From contig CM043956.1 in the NCBI GenBank assembly GCA_014529385.2, forward strand, positions 89,151,221 to 89,215,220: a DNA stretch of 64,000 nt, in the 5' to 3' direction. Both the position numbers and the translations under genes were made by a program. This document shows positions 11,077 through 22,271 of the stretch, one piece after another. The DNA is from Adiantum capillus-veneris (lineage: Eukaryota > Streptophyta > Polypodiopsida > Polypodiales > Pteridaceae). The notes below the pieces were generated by a model. The model did not search any database and was not told the origin of the DNA. It saw only the letters and a program-made list of their open reading frames with translations. How positions within the stretch are numbered: the first letter of the stretch is position 1; the number at the start of each line of letters is the position of its first letter.

Positions 11077-11625
11077 AGTGCAAGTTGCAGATGCAAAGGA
11101 TACCAGATGCCTGATGTAGCAGGCTGCATGATGCAAGGTTTTGTTTTCTAGATTATGCTAAGCCAGAAGAGTGTTTTGTTATGCATTCAATAAGATTACA
11201 TGACTGGCTTCCAACTGACTTCTTTGGACACTTGATGAAGTATCTTCACATATTTTGAGTTGGTTGTGCTATACTAGAACTTGAGGTAAAGGACTTGACA
11301 GCCATTCCATGTGCAGACATAGTAACGCATACTTGAGATTGACAGGGTTACTTAAAGACAGCTTAATTGTCAAGCTGTCTGCATCATTACTAGAGCACTT
11401 GAGTCTGGTGGGGTTCACTAAACAGATTTTCCATAATTGAATGCTTTGAAGATGCGGCAGATATAGTTCAAAGATTTTTGATGGGCAGCTACCTAATGCT
11501 TAATCTAGAACATTGATGATAGGTATAAGCCTTATTTCATTTTTCAAATTTTTACTAGTTACATGAGTCTGATGATTGTAACGAGCTTCAGGTACCTATA
11601 GCAGATGCAGATTGACGTGCAGTTG

Positions 11626-11663
11626 GCACAGATCGCAGGCTGTGTAGGTTCGGAGAGGGTGGA
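11626..11663 (+). promoter_or_regulatory. Hairpin plus polypurine tract of the nested element
   Basis: The arms GCACAG (11626-11631) and CTGTGT (11640-11645) enclose the 8-base loop ATCGCAGG. Eighteen bases then lead to the LTR, ending in the purine run GGAGAGGGTGGA. Element 2 has the same stem length, loop length and 18-base spacing, with one compensatory pair change. Confidence 0.7.
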
Positions 11664-12183
11664 TGTCGTGCAGATCCACTCCCATGCTAACAAAGATGCC
11701 AAAAAAATGCACATCAAGCTTATTTGAAGCTTAAATGATTATTGAGCAGTGATCATGCTTATAATAGACCGAGTTTAATATTAAGTGTATGCCAGATGCG
11801 ACCTTAATGATGCCAAAAAGGGCTATGCTTGAAGTGAACACAGATGGTAGTTTATGATCTAGAACTGCAATGCTTGAAGTGATCTACCGGCCTCCCTTTA
11901 CGGCTCATCGATTGGCGCTACTGTGAAGAAGTTATGGCAGTTTGAAGTTTAAGTTGATGCTGATCCATACCGGATTGGGCACCTACAATTGATGGGACAG
12001 AGATGAAATGAATGCACGGGCCTGGATTGCTCACTTCGTGTGGCACGTCGGTCTTTTTAGATCAGTGAATCAGAGTTTTGATTAAAGATTCATTGGGGGC
12101 CAATTCCGTACCAATCTGGTCGGCTCGTACAGAGTGCCATTTGGGAGATTTTGGCTCTCGATCGGATTTCAAAATGCAATAAA

Positions 12184-12400
12184 GTAAGTGCTCGAGGAGA
12201 ATCATGTCTAAAATGTTATCTCCTACAGTGCATTGATAGCAGGGTATACTACCAGCAGCAACATTATGATAGTCTACATGTACGCCGAATGGGGTGTATT
12301 TATCATAAGCACAACAAAATGATTGAAGAGCTTCGAGTTTGGAATGTCGTCACTAGAGAGTTTTTATTGCAGGATTTACTCTAGTACTACTGAGAAAAAT
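12184..12400 (+). pseudogene. PPR-like fragments inside the 3' LTR
   Basis: This is the counterpart of 7381-7570, with the same order of decayed PPR motifs (VLEENHV, SALIAGY, YMYAEWGV and an IEELRVWNVVT-like segment). Frame changes remain. Confidence 0.5.
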
Positions 12401-13115
12401 GATGTGCTTAACAATGCTTTGCCGATACGTATACCAAGTGTGTCCACCCAAGGGCTATGGCCGGCATGCATGCCCAAATTACTTGGTCGTGCTTGGGATT
12501 GCTTTTCTTTGTGTGTATGTTCAATGTGGTGCACTTACAAAGCTGAATTCCACCCAATAATGTCAAGAGACGCCCGCCCAAAAGGGTAGTGCCAATGGCC
12601 ACCCAAGGGAATGGCTCAAATTAAGGCCGCTCATATGATAAGCTAAGGCCGCCCAATTCAAAGGCATGGACAATGGCCTCCCGAAGTAAGATTAAAGGGA
12701 TAAAGTGCAAAAAGGAAAGAAAAAACAAACCATGGCGTGGACAGGCAGCGGCTAGGGGTGCATAGAATGGAGAAGCAAGATCGTGGCAAGCTGTAGAGGC
12801 CTCGGATGAGCATGCTTTTGAAGCAAAATCTCACCGGCTCGTTGAGGCGACCTTATTCGGTAGCAGCTGCAACAAATTTCATGCTAGTCGAGTTTTGTGC
12901 TGCCATGTCAGCTAGAGGGAAATTTTATGCCTCCCTAGCAACGATGGTGTTGTGGTTGCTAAGGGAGGATTCATGCTATTATTCGGGACACCTTTTGCAT
13001 GCTAGTACTAGTTGGCAAGAAAACGAGGAGGAAATGAGGGGGCAAGGCAACGAGGAGAGCAAGGAGTCGAAGGGGGAGAGGAGAGGAAGCTCGCCGCTCA
13101 TCCTCTACAAGCAAG

Positions 13116-13118
<3 letters not shown>

Positions 13119-13168
<50 letters not shown>

Positions 13169-13171
13169 TCT
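13119..13171. repeat. (CT)n microsatellite in the 3' LTR
   Basis: A CT run with one TA interruption, corresponding to 8287-8320 of the 5' LTR but longer. Confidence 0.9.
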
Positions 13172-13703
13172 TGTCCTTGAATAGGAGCAAAGGGAGAAGC
13201 TTTCTCTTGTTCTCGTCATCAAAACAGGCAAAGCTCCAAGGGAGGAGGAGGTGAAGAAAAGCACTAAAGAATGGCTTTCTCTCTCGAGAAGGAGAAGCAA
13301 GGCGAGGAGCTTGAACAAGAAGGAAAGCATGCAAGGAGCTTGGACAAGGCAAATCTTTTCTCTCTCCCGCTCTCGACCTCAGCTAGCAAGCCGGCAAGGG
13401 ACGATTTGAAGTAGTATACGGCTATCTCACTCTTGTGTTGTGATGCAAAATCAAGGGGCTCTTTCTCAACATAAACAAAGGAATCGACCTAATTAAATTA
13501 GGGAAAGGAAAGCACAAGGCAAGCCCAACAAGGGTTTAGGAAATTGGAGTAATTGAGGAGCAGGAAGCTGCGAAATAACTGACAGAGTTGAATCTTGTTG
13601 AATCTAAGGGCAATGGAAGTAGATATAGCAACATGAGGGAATTTCCATCACCGCCATCATCCATTAGAGATTGAATTAGCATTTTGTTAAGTGTGGTGTC
13701 ATT

Positions 13704-13847
13704 AACGGCCCGGTTAATCCTGTAAACTAGAGCTTAAACTCCTAGTTAGGAGCTGATCCAAGTGACGGTGCTGTTAACAGCCCGGTTAATCCTGTAAACG
13801 GGAGCTTAAACTCCTAGTTAGCAATTGATCCAAGTGACAGTGCTATT
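13704..13847 (+). repeat. 72-bp tandem duplication, 3' LTR only
   Basis: Two units starting AACGGCCCGG (13704) and AACAGCCCGG (13776), period 72. The 5' LTR has one unit at the equivalent place (about 8850-8920). Confidence 0.8.
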
Positions 13848-14018
13848 AACAACCCGCCTTGGCTAAGGACTCAGTTGTACTCAAAGTAATATTGAATTAA
13901 TTGATGATTGCGGTGATGCCAGAGCTATCAGTTGTTCTTGTTCTCTCTGTTTTACACCTCCCATAGCCAGAGGCTCAACGCCTTCCCAACTCACATAGGG
14001 AACACATATCCCCCGACA

Positions 14019-14022
14019 ATGG
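14019..14022. repeat. Target-site duplication ATGG, right copy
   Basis: Matches 6818-6821. The host integrase sequence continues directly after it. Confidence 0.85.
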
Positions 14023-14480
14023 ATTGCCAACATCCATCATGTTAGATAGAGATCCTAGAATGACCAATAATTTTTGAAAAGGTATCTTTGAAAATCTAGG
14101 TACAAGATTGAATTTCTCTTCGGTCTATCACCCACAAACTAATGGCCAAAGTGAGGTAGCCAATCTTACGATTCTTGATCTACTAAAAACCTATGTTACA
14201 GAAGTAGATCAATGCTCACAACAACGAGAAAAGTACTTACCTCTTGTAGAGCATGCGTAAAATAATACTATCCATGCTTCTATGGGAAAGGCACCTTTTG
14301 AAATCATAGAGGGAAGACCTAAAAGTCCCTTGCTACCTAAAGAACATGGGAAAATCTTCGTTGCAGATGAGTATAGCCGTGACCTACAAGAATGTTTTCA
14401 AAAGAATAAGGAGGCTATATCCATATCTCAACAAAGGCAATAAGTTGTTGTTGATAAGCACAGAAGGGCCTTATCGTTCA
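14019..14480 (+). pseudogene. Gypsy A integrase remnant, right half
   Basis: LDRDPRMTNNF contains the second catalytic Asp. VYHPQTNGQSEVANLT contains the catalytic Glu in the usual Q-S-E context, followed by KYLPLVEHA and KAPFEIIEGRPKSPLLP of the core's end. Stops occur at about 14076 and 14260 and near 14440. The C-terminal tail fades into the repeat-rich 3' region at about 14480. Confidence 0.85.
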
Positions 14481-15209
14481 AAGGATTTGACCTTAGGCAA
14501 GCTAGGGTTGTGCTTGAGGTGGGAACCTGACCTAAGCTTGAGGTGCTTCTCGTGCTTGTTGACTAAGGTTCTTGAGGTGCTTGATGAATTTAAGGTGCTC
14601 TAGGTTCTTGTCGTGCTTGATGACTAAGGTGCTTGATGTCCTTGTCGTGCTTGATGACTAAGGTACTTGAGGTGCTTGTCATGCTTAATGAGAAAGGTGC
14701 TTGAGAAGATTCCCATGCATGGGGGGTAAGGTGCTTGAGTCAAAAAGAGACCTTACAAAGGGGGGGGAAAGCCCCAAAGTTAGGGGAATCTTTGACTTAA
14801 CATCCAACTCACCCAAAGGGCACCCCCTTTCTCAAGGGACACATGTTAGACTCTCCCTATGCTTAGCCACAGGGTGTGCTTGAATCCTATTGGCTGGGAT
14901 AAAGAAGGGTCTAATGAGCTTCTAGTTCAATTCAAAAAATATGTAGATATTTCAAGCTCTCTCTCTCAAAGGGGTAAGGAGGACACTTGTTTAAAGATTA
15001 CCCATGTGCTTGAAATGCATTGTGCATGTGGTTGGCTATGGGGTGAGGAGTCCAATGAGCTTCACGCTTGAGAAAAAAGGAGTGCTTTCCCAAAGCAAGC
15101 AAGGGGTCTGCTTGGGGGGTATACACCTCTCACGCATTCATTTTTTTTCATTCATTCTCACTTGGTGAAATTGGACGAACTCCACCTCCTTCTCCAAGCT
15201 TGTTAAGAC

Positions 15210-15676
15210 ATTAGGAAGAGAATGGGGTCTAGGAGGCCCTCTTTATTTTGGCAGTTTAAGAAAATCAAATCTTTAGTATTAAGAAAGTAATCAAAGGATA
15301 ATTTTTGAATTCAAATAGGCAAAACGACTAGTTTATTTGAATTCAAATTTTCCCCCCAAAATGGAATTTAAAATCTACCAGGTGAAACCATATCATGTAG
15401 CATATCTATGGAAAGAGCTCGACATGTAGATAATTGCAGATCTGTGATCTTCGCTCAAATCGGAGATAGTATGTGGGAGTTATGGAAGGCCAAAAGTCAC
15501 AAAATTTTCCACGTCCTTTTTGGGGAGAAAAGTGTATCCTTTGACCACTCTTACACATCTCTTGCACACCCACCATTCTTGCACACTTGGCGTACACCTA
15601 TTTGTCAAAATGTTAATCACCTCCATAAGCTCATGGAAAATAAAGAGGCCCCTCTACACCCCATCCTCTTCCTAAT
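15210..15676. mobile_element. MITE (467 bp) with 40-bp terminal inverted repeats
   Basis: Ends 15210-15249 and 15637-15676 are inverted repeats beginning ATTAGGAAGAG, with about five mismatches over 40 bases. The left LTR of gypsy A runs uninterrupted at the corresponding point (about 2833-2845), so this is a true insertion. Internal sequence is AT-rich with no coding frame. A clean target duplication could not be fixed, so the superfamily is open (the long inverted ends would suit a Mutator- or hAT-like MITE). Confidence 0.75.
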
Positions 15677-16136
15677 GAGTTGAGAGCCTACACCAACACT
15701 CTTGGCTATGGAATGCAAATCCAACCAAGAGCCATGCTTCAATGCTTAAGCTTGCCATCTTCTCCATCTTCATTACTATTCTATTATGTATGGTAGCAAG
15801 AATAGTGATGATAAGTGAGGAACTACTTCTTTCTCCTATGGAATGTTTCTTCTTCCTCTTCCCTACCCTCATTCCTCCACTAGCTCTCTCCACCTTTGAA
15901 GGTGTTTGAGGCCTTGTGAGTGAAAGTTGGGATAGTTAATGCTTTCTAAAAAGTTTATGTTAGGCTCATGATGCGTGAAGCTTTCCTTCTTCATTGCATC
16001 ACTTAGGTCATAAGGAACACAAGATTGTATTGCAACAAGTCAGTCTCTCTTGATGGGAGAAACTATAATACAAATGCCTATTGGAGGGAGGATTGGCTCC
16101 ACATAAATCCAGTCCTCAACGGTTGTCAATCTCTCT

Positions 16137-16138
<2 letters not shown>

Positions 16139-16204
<66 letters not shown>
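16139..16204. repeat. (CT)n microsatellite
   Basis: A long uninterrupted CT tract in the right LTR of gypsy A. The left LTR has only a short CTCTCTCTCT at the same place (about 3510). Confidence 0.95.
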
Positions 16205-16207
<3 letters not shown>

Positions 16208-16389
16208 AAATTATTGTTCATGCCAAGTTAACTAGATTCCATGTTTATGTTGCTTCCATCAAGTAAGTTCACCCGCTATGCTCACAAAATAATCTCACAA
16301 AAGTTCTTATCTAGTTTCCTAATTCCTCTACTCTCAAAGTTCATAGGCCATTTCAATTACAACACAAATCTCTAGAGGGAGCATTGTAT

Positions 16390-17355
16390 CTCCTGAGATC
16401 CATAGACGACTCTATTTAGATGGGGTGGGTCTACCTCTTGAAGGGAAAATATGAAGTTTTTGCTACATTCTAGAAATTCCTAGCCATGGTTGAGAACCAA
16501 TTTGCTAGACATATAAAATATTTTTGTACGAACAAGGGTGGAGAGTATGTCCCCACATAGTTCAATAATTTCTATAGTAAACGAGGGATTCAAAAAACAG
16601 TCTACTATGTGGTACACACGTACTCAAAATTGCATTGGTGATCATATGAATCACACGCTTCAAGAAAGAGTCACAACCATGCTATCTATGGAAAATTTAC
16701 CTCCTGAGTTTTGAGGAGAGGCTGTTATGACAACGGTACAGTACATCATCAATAGATCGCCTGGTACTTCGTTGAATTTCCAGATTCCATAGGAGATATT
16801 GACTTGAAATAATCCAACATATGATCATTTATGTGTGTTTGGGTGTGAATCATTCTCACACATTCCCAAAGAACTTTTCAAGAAGCTAGATCTCAAGTCT
16901 GACAAGTGCATCTTCATTGGCTATGCTGTAGATGGGGAGATGGGATATCGTCTCTAAACCCAGAATCTAGAAAGGTTATTTGCAGCTCACAATTGATATT
17001 CAATGAGTATAAAATAGATTGACATCCTGTTAAAGAGGCCAAACCTTGAAAAGTAAAGTTTGAGGATGTATTCTCCACAAATTTGGGAAAACCAACTCGG
17101 CCTCCTAGTGAAGCTCCTACCACTAGTAGTGCTCCAGCGATGATAGTCAAAGTGTCATTGGTTTGGCAAGGAATCTCGTGTTTTACTCTAAGCCCAAACA
17201 CATTAAGGTAGGTATCATTTTGTTTGGTATGCATTGACAAATAATAATTTAGAGTTTGTGAAGGTACACATTGATGATAACCCCGCAGACACTCTTACAA
17301 AGAGACTAGCTATGAAGTGGTTTGCACATTCCATTGATTTAATGGGTGTAGGTTG
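16390..17355 (+). pseudogene. Ty1/copia pol remnant: integrase core and RNase H end
   Basis: WVYLLKGKYEVFATF, then TNKGGEYVPT and AVMTTVQYIINRSPG, give the copia integrase core with several stops (near 16471, 16560, 16714). It continues to VFGCESFSHIPKELFKKLDL and CIFIGYAVDGEMGYRL (about 16840-16955). The sequence then jumps over the whole RT to the end of RNase H: SQSVIGLARNLVFYSK and VHIDDNPADTLTKRLAMKW (about 17135-17325). The internal deletion and stops make it non-functional. It is probably the right half of the copia element whose left half is at 1340-1890. Confidence 0.8.
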
Positions 17356-18533
17356 AGAAGTTTCTTACTCGGGATAAGTTCTCATGCTTCACTTCTGTAC
17401 ATACTCTCTATAGTATACACTTATGGCCACATTTATCATACCTATTATTGTATGAAGATAGTGGCTACTATAGAGGCATGCATGCGACTTGCAAAATTAC
17501 TATAAGTGGATCAAATATGGGTATCCTTACCTTTCTATGTAGCCATACATATTTGTTTGATATCATGATACATAGCCTTATTTTTCATAGGATGGGCCTC
17601 TTCCAGCAATATAGAGATGACGCCATCAAACATCACATCATCGAGTTTATTTGTTGTAACAACTCTCTAGGTGGAGGAAAAAGTATGAGAGAATCTTGCA
17701 ATGCATCTAGAGTGGTGTGCACAAAAACACTATCAGAGTTAGTCTCCCTAAGGCAATGAGAAACTTCAAGTTTTCATCATTGATCTATGTAAGAAATACA
17801 TCAAGATCATTGTCCTTGTGTATAACAAATTTTGACTTTAACTTCATATGCAGGTTTACAATTTTTGTTAGATTATGCTTGCATACAAAGTATTTTGTCT
17901 ATCCCATGCTTGTTTTTTTTTATATTGAGCAAATATTTGGAGTAATGGAATGTTGAATACAAAGTGCAATCAATACATGAGCTTTCACATCTTTAGTATT
18001 CGAACTTGCATGCTCAACAATAGGCAAAATAGCAATAGAACAACTTGAACCGGGATCATCATCCACAAAACCCGCTTTTACATCAACATATTGTTATAAA
18101 TTCCAACAAGAATATGTTGCAACATGTATGCCCAAATAGGGTAGTTGTCCCTATTTTCCTCAAGATAACATGTGAAAAACATTGTTTTTGTTAGACATGC
18201 TGGTGACCACACATGATACAAAATTTTCCTTCGTAGAGAAAAGATCGTACAAAACCAGTCTCTGCTTTATAACATAGACCATAAAAGACTACAAAGTGCC
18301 TATATTGGTGGAGTTGTGGCCATAGCCTCAACTATATTTTTCTTTGATCACCTTGTGCTAACCATATTTGTCTACTCTCTTTAATTTGTTTTTCCAGTGA
18401 GTATGTGCATATGTTGAGACAAAAAAGTGAGAGAAGCTATTTTTAAACTCGGGGGGTTAGTAATGTATATCATATTTATATTCAACTAAACTTTTCTATA
18501 TAAATTGTATCTTCTTGTGTGTTATCTTGTAGA
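17356..18533. other. AT-rich stretch without a recognisable gene
   Basis: This region follows the copia RNase H end. Short frames (for example 17448-17759) resemble nothing I know. It may hold copia 3' UTR and decayed CACTA sequence, but no motif supports that. Confidence 0.5.
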
Positions 18534-18758
18534 TTGGTGAGATCCAAAGAAATTGAAATTTATGCCATCCTTGCTACTCAATCGCTTGCCATGGAAAGTG
18601 TGTGTTCTATTGAGAATACATTTACTCCATCCGTTCTTCTTAGTCAAATCAACCTCTTGGTTCATGTGGTTGATGAGATTGCTATATCTGGAATAGTGCA
18701 TGCACAATGTATGTTCTTTCTAGAGAGGATTTTAAATATTCTCAGAGATTTTGTGTGA
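18534..18758 (+). pseudogene. CACTA (En/Spm) transposase-associated DUF4218-like fragment
   Basis: The stretch SIENTFTPSVL, then INLLVHVVDEIAISGIVHAQ and MFFLERILNILRDFV, follows the DUF4218 pattern of plant CACTA elements (L-E-x-x-F-P-P-x-F-F, H-L-x-V-H-L, G-P-V-x-x-R-W-M-Y-P-x-E-R). A TTGTAG directly upstream (18528-18533) could be a splice acceptor. It ends at a TGA and the family's usual continuation is disrupted, so it is a remnant. Confidence 0.5.
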
Positions 18759-21735
18759 CTACCGGCCCTAACCAAAGATATGCATCACTAAAGGATAGAT
18801 TGCACAAGAGGTGTTTATCTACATTTTAGAGTATTTGGCATAAGTTGATCCCTAAATGCCTTGCATGTGGCTAGACAAGGAGGATGTAAGGATGACTTCA
18901 CACTTGCCAAGTGGAAAGGGAAAATTATTTTATATGGATATGGATATACAGCAAGTCCTCAACATCTTTTGCATCCTCAATGGAAAGGTTATGACCAAGT
19001 GAGTGGAATTGTGGACGATGGCAAAGGCAAGGTGTTTGCAAGAGAGGGAAACTCATGGAGGCAAGAGGGAACCCCCAATTCCTCAACACCTTGCATGTTT
19101 TCAAGATCTCATTAGTTTTGAATGGATCCATGAGAAAATGATCAAAGAAAGACATGCGAATGTGAGGGCCATGTAGGTTGACTACACCATCTCCAAATGA
19201 ATACACCATGATTCTTGACATCCCTCCCGCTTGAGACCAACACCAAGACAGGACTCCTCCCACTCTTTGATTCCAACTCAAGGGAGTGATAGCATTTACT
19301 TTTACCTTACAAAACCCTTAACCCCAAAATATATTTCCTTATCGCTTTGAAATTTCAAGTCGAAGTCATTAGACTAAATTTGAACTCAACCTTTGACGGT
19401 CAGTTGGTGGGAGTCCTCTAATTCATCCTTAGTTCAAGGTCACTGAAGCTTTTTTTTGGGTTATGATTGACCATAGCCATAATTACATTTACTTAAGATA
19501 AGTTTATCTACTAACTACACAAATCCTCTTTCCCAAGTTTGATTCCCGCTCCGAAGATCAGAATCCCTTTCCCTCGTTCTTGACTCAACTTAATGGACAA
19601 CATAAAATTGGGTTCAACTTTTCGACCAACAAATTAACCCTCAAGAATCCAACCACCCACCAAATCGTTTGATAATTGCACCTTTTCAAGGTAATACCAT
19701 GATAATAGGAAACATTATTCCAAACATGTCAAACCAAGAATACATTTCAAGAATTTAAAAGCAACATGCAAATTGCTGCATACCTTTGCAAGTGGTCGTT
19801 CCCACATTTCTTCTTTTTAAAATATTTTACTTCCTTGTCCTTTAGTACTAGTAGAATTATCTAGTTATCTTTCAAGCAATCACATTTACTTCTCCATGCA
19901 TACCCCTATCCTCATCCCAAGACTCGGGTATCCTGTCTCCTCCGCCACGTGTGGAGGTGGCACCTTCACACAATTTTTAATTCTTATTTTTTTTAATCTT
20001 GTGTGGGAGAGGATTACTAAAATAATCTACTCTATATTCTTTTTAATCAATAATTGCAGAAGCAGAGCAAAAGTCCAATTGATGAGGACTATTGCAGAAT
20101 AGCCCATTTGGGTTCCTAGCCTTTCCAAGGTTTCTTTTACCAAACAATTAGAAGAGTTCCTTAATCAAATCACATCCTCCTCCCTTATCCTAATCCCTTC
20201 ATGACTCCATTTTCATTCCTCCATTTTCTCGCAAGCATGAGGCCTACCCAAACTAGGGTGGTTTCCAAACGCATACGGTGGTATTTCTCCATGTCAATTT
20301 CAATCTAACCCATCTTGGGCAAATCGCATTCTGGTCCCTTTGCATCATTTGCCATCCATGGGGCATCTCCATGGAAGCGGTGGGAGTTTTATGTTCAAGA
20401 AACACAGGCATGACTTCCGTGAAGCTATCCCCTTAGTCCCACCTTCAAAATTGCAAAATAAACATGAAATGAACAATACATATGCTCTATACAATGACCT
20501 TAAGTGTGAACCATGAGCAGTAATCACTAACATTAGAATGCATCAACTTGTTATTTTAAGACAAATAATTTAAATTTGATTATACTAGATTCAATGAGGG
20601 TTTATGAATGAGTGGAATCCTTCAAGAGTGAGTGTAAGATTCATTTGTGAAATTCCTAAGAGAGGGCATACTAATGTTGTGCAAAATGCTCATATAATGT
20701 AGTACAAATGATTAACAAATTCTTCCTCTTGATTTCATGGAGAGGATTAGGCTTGCTTGTGAAAAATGTGTGAGCTTAAGCATAAACTTAAGTACAAATG
20801 AAAGTTAATCACTTTTATGAAAGTGAAATAGCATAAAGAGAACAAGAAAACATTACCTTGTGTGTATGGTAGACTCTTTTCCTCGATTTGGGACAGTATG
20901 GACGAAGTATGTTGATGTAGGAAACTCTTTCCCTCTTTGCTTGGAGACCACCAATTAGACCGCTTTGAATGAGAGAATGGCAAGAGCCAAAAGGAATTCA
21001 ACCTATCGAAAGCTTGCGAATTAGGAGAGAGGAGAGAGGGGGACGGTTATGTGAAGAAGAAGATCAAGTTTTGACAAACTTGATTAGGGTTTTTGTCATG
21101 GCTTCTCTTGGAGGGGGGCGTGTGTGAGTATGTGTGTGTGTGTGTGTGAAAGAGCTTTCGTTGTGGCTTTCCCAAGCTCACTCTTAATCTTGCACTTCAA
21201 AAACTGAGAAGGACTGACTAAAATGAGAAGAGAAGCCCTCGTTTTATGCATATTTTTTATAAGTGCTTTCACTTATCTTGATAGCTTATCTTTCTTCGAT
21301 AACCTATCTTGATAACTTATCTTACTTATCAAAAATTTCTCAGCAAGCTACTTAATCACCTCACCCTTATCCTTATCCTCTCTTTCTTTTTCATTTTCTT
21401 TCTCTTTATGTTAACTTTCTTAAAATGAAAAGCTAATTTCTTATGCATTGGTTATGTCCATGCTCCCATGGCATAAGCCAAAAGTTTCTCGTGATATTTT
21501 TTCCCTATTATTTTATTTTTCTTTTTCATTTTTTAAGTCAGTGGCTTAGATGTGTTGTCCTTGCATAAGGGCTAGGAAAATGCCCTTACAGCAAAGAGAA
21601 AATCACCGACAAAGAATGGGAGTATGCACGAGGTTGCATGCCAAAGGTATAGTACTCATATGCTTGAACTATACTGCATATGTGGTTCTTGATTTTATCT
21701 TTCTAATTGATTGTATAAATTTTTCTATTTTATAG
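18759..21735. other. Non-coding or unrecognised DNA between CACTA-like fragments
   Basis: AT-rich sequence with short frames on both strands (for example 18861-19115 plus) that match no family I know. A short (TG)n run lies at about 21126-21148. It may be introns and decayed interior of the CACTA element. Confidence 0.4.
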
Positions 21736-22271
21736 TGCCTTTTCTTTAACTCTATGTGGTCAAAGGGTTGACATTTTTGTACATGCCATTGACAAGCATC
21801 AAACCACCATGGATTGTGGCATCATGGGAAAATTTAACACAAATGGTGATAAAGGCTGGTATTGTGGGACTTACAACTTAGTTTTCCCATGCGATTGTGA
21901 GCAGGTGAGTGTAAACTTTCCTTGCCCTTATTTTCTTGTAGCATAATACCAATTTCACTCACTTTGAACTTGTCTTCTATAGGTCATCTATATCCCATCA
22001 ATCCATCATTCAAACCTTTTTTTTGTAGTTCCTATAACACCTCGAGGAAGAGCCATTTTTTCCACTACTGAACTGGAGACAGTCTTCAACCCTCTCCCAC
22101 ATATTACTTTGAATGAGGGGGAGATAGGGGAGAGAGAGAGAGAGAGAGATTGTTCACTCAAGTCATAGTGCTTCCAATCTCAACAAGGATAATTTCCATG
22201 ATGACGATGATGAGATGAAAGATGACAAGTTTGAAGATGATGAAGCAAGCACATGCAAGCCATGGTTTTAG
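21736..22271 (+). pseudogene. CACTA-type DUF4216-like fragment with an intron
   Basis: Two open segments join cleanly. Segment 21736-21904 ends NLVFPCDCEQ. A GTGAGT...TTCTATAG intron occupies 21905-21982. Segment 21983-22271 begins VIYIP and continues VVPITPRGRAIF, an Asp/Glu-rich tail and a TAG. The order (Q-V-x-Y near a W/F-x-V-V-x-x-x-P-R-G) resembles DUF4216 of En/Spm elements. The upstream acceptor TTTATAG lies at 21729-21735. A (GA)n run in the second segment adds an Arg-Glu repeat. Intact splice signals are notable, but the 5' exons were not found. Confidence 0.4.

Larger units (their letters stand above)
6822..14018 (+). mobile_element. Non-autonomous LTR retrotransposon nested in gypsy A
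   Basis: The element has two long direct repeats (6822-9091 and 11664-14018) bounded by TGTC...GACA. A PBS-like site follows the left repeat and a polypurine tract precedes the right one. ATGG is duplicated at 6818-6821 and 14019-14022, exactly restoring the integrase reading frame of the host element. The 2.57 kb interior has no protease, RT or integrase, only an unrecognised acidic reading frame broken by stops and frameshifts. LTR ends, PBS, polypurine tract and an upstream hairpin match autonomous element 2 at 30755-40757, so it was probably mobilised by that family. Confidence 0.85.
11664..14018 (+). repeat. 3' LTR of the nested non-autonomous element (2355 bp)
   Basis: It starts TGTCGTGCAG right after the polypurine tract and ends ATCCCCCGACA. 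It matches the 5' LTR throughout, including the PPR-like fragments (about 12184-12400). It is longer because of an expanded (CT)n tract and a 72-bp tandem duplication (13704-13847). Visible divergence from the 5' LTR is much greater than between the LTRs of element 2, so this insertion is older. Confidence 0.85.
2110..16361 (+). mobile_element. Gypsy A: decayed Ty3/gypsy element interrupted by a second LTR element
   Basis: A long direct repeat (about 2127-3680 and 14485-16361) flanks gag, protease, reverse transcriptase and integrase remnants in canonical order on the plus strand. A tRNA-iMet-like PBS follows the left repeat. Integrase is interrupted at 6821 and resumes at 14019, with the non-autonomous element between. 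Coding parts have many stops plus internal deletions (middle of RT; RNase H and the start of integrase). Both repeats also include sequence resembling pol 3' end and 3' UTR upstream of a purine run, so the exact LTR start is uncertain and the left copy could be the remnant of a tandem element. Confidence 0.75.
14485..16361 (+). repeat. Gypsy A right LTR
   Basis: It aligns with 2127-3680 and ends ATTACA at 16361. Relative to the left copy it carries a MITE (15210-15676) and a much longer (CT)n tract (16139-16204), and it lacks the 220-bp duplication. Short open frames inside (for example 14346-14603) are remnants or chance. Confidence 0.75.

Noticed and set aside
16914-17240. 108-codon minus-strand frame
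   Set aside because: It is the shadow of the copia integrase/RNase H remnant on the plus strand.
18925-19281. 118-codon minus-strand frame
   Set aside because: No recognisable domain and no second copy in the window. It could be chance, so no gene was called.
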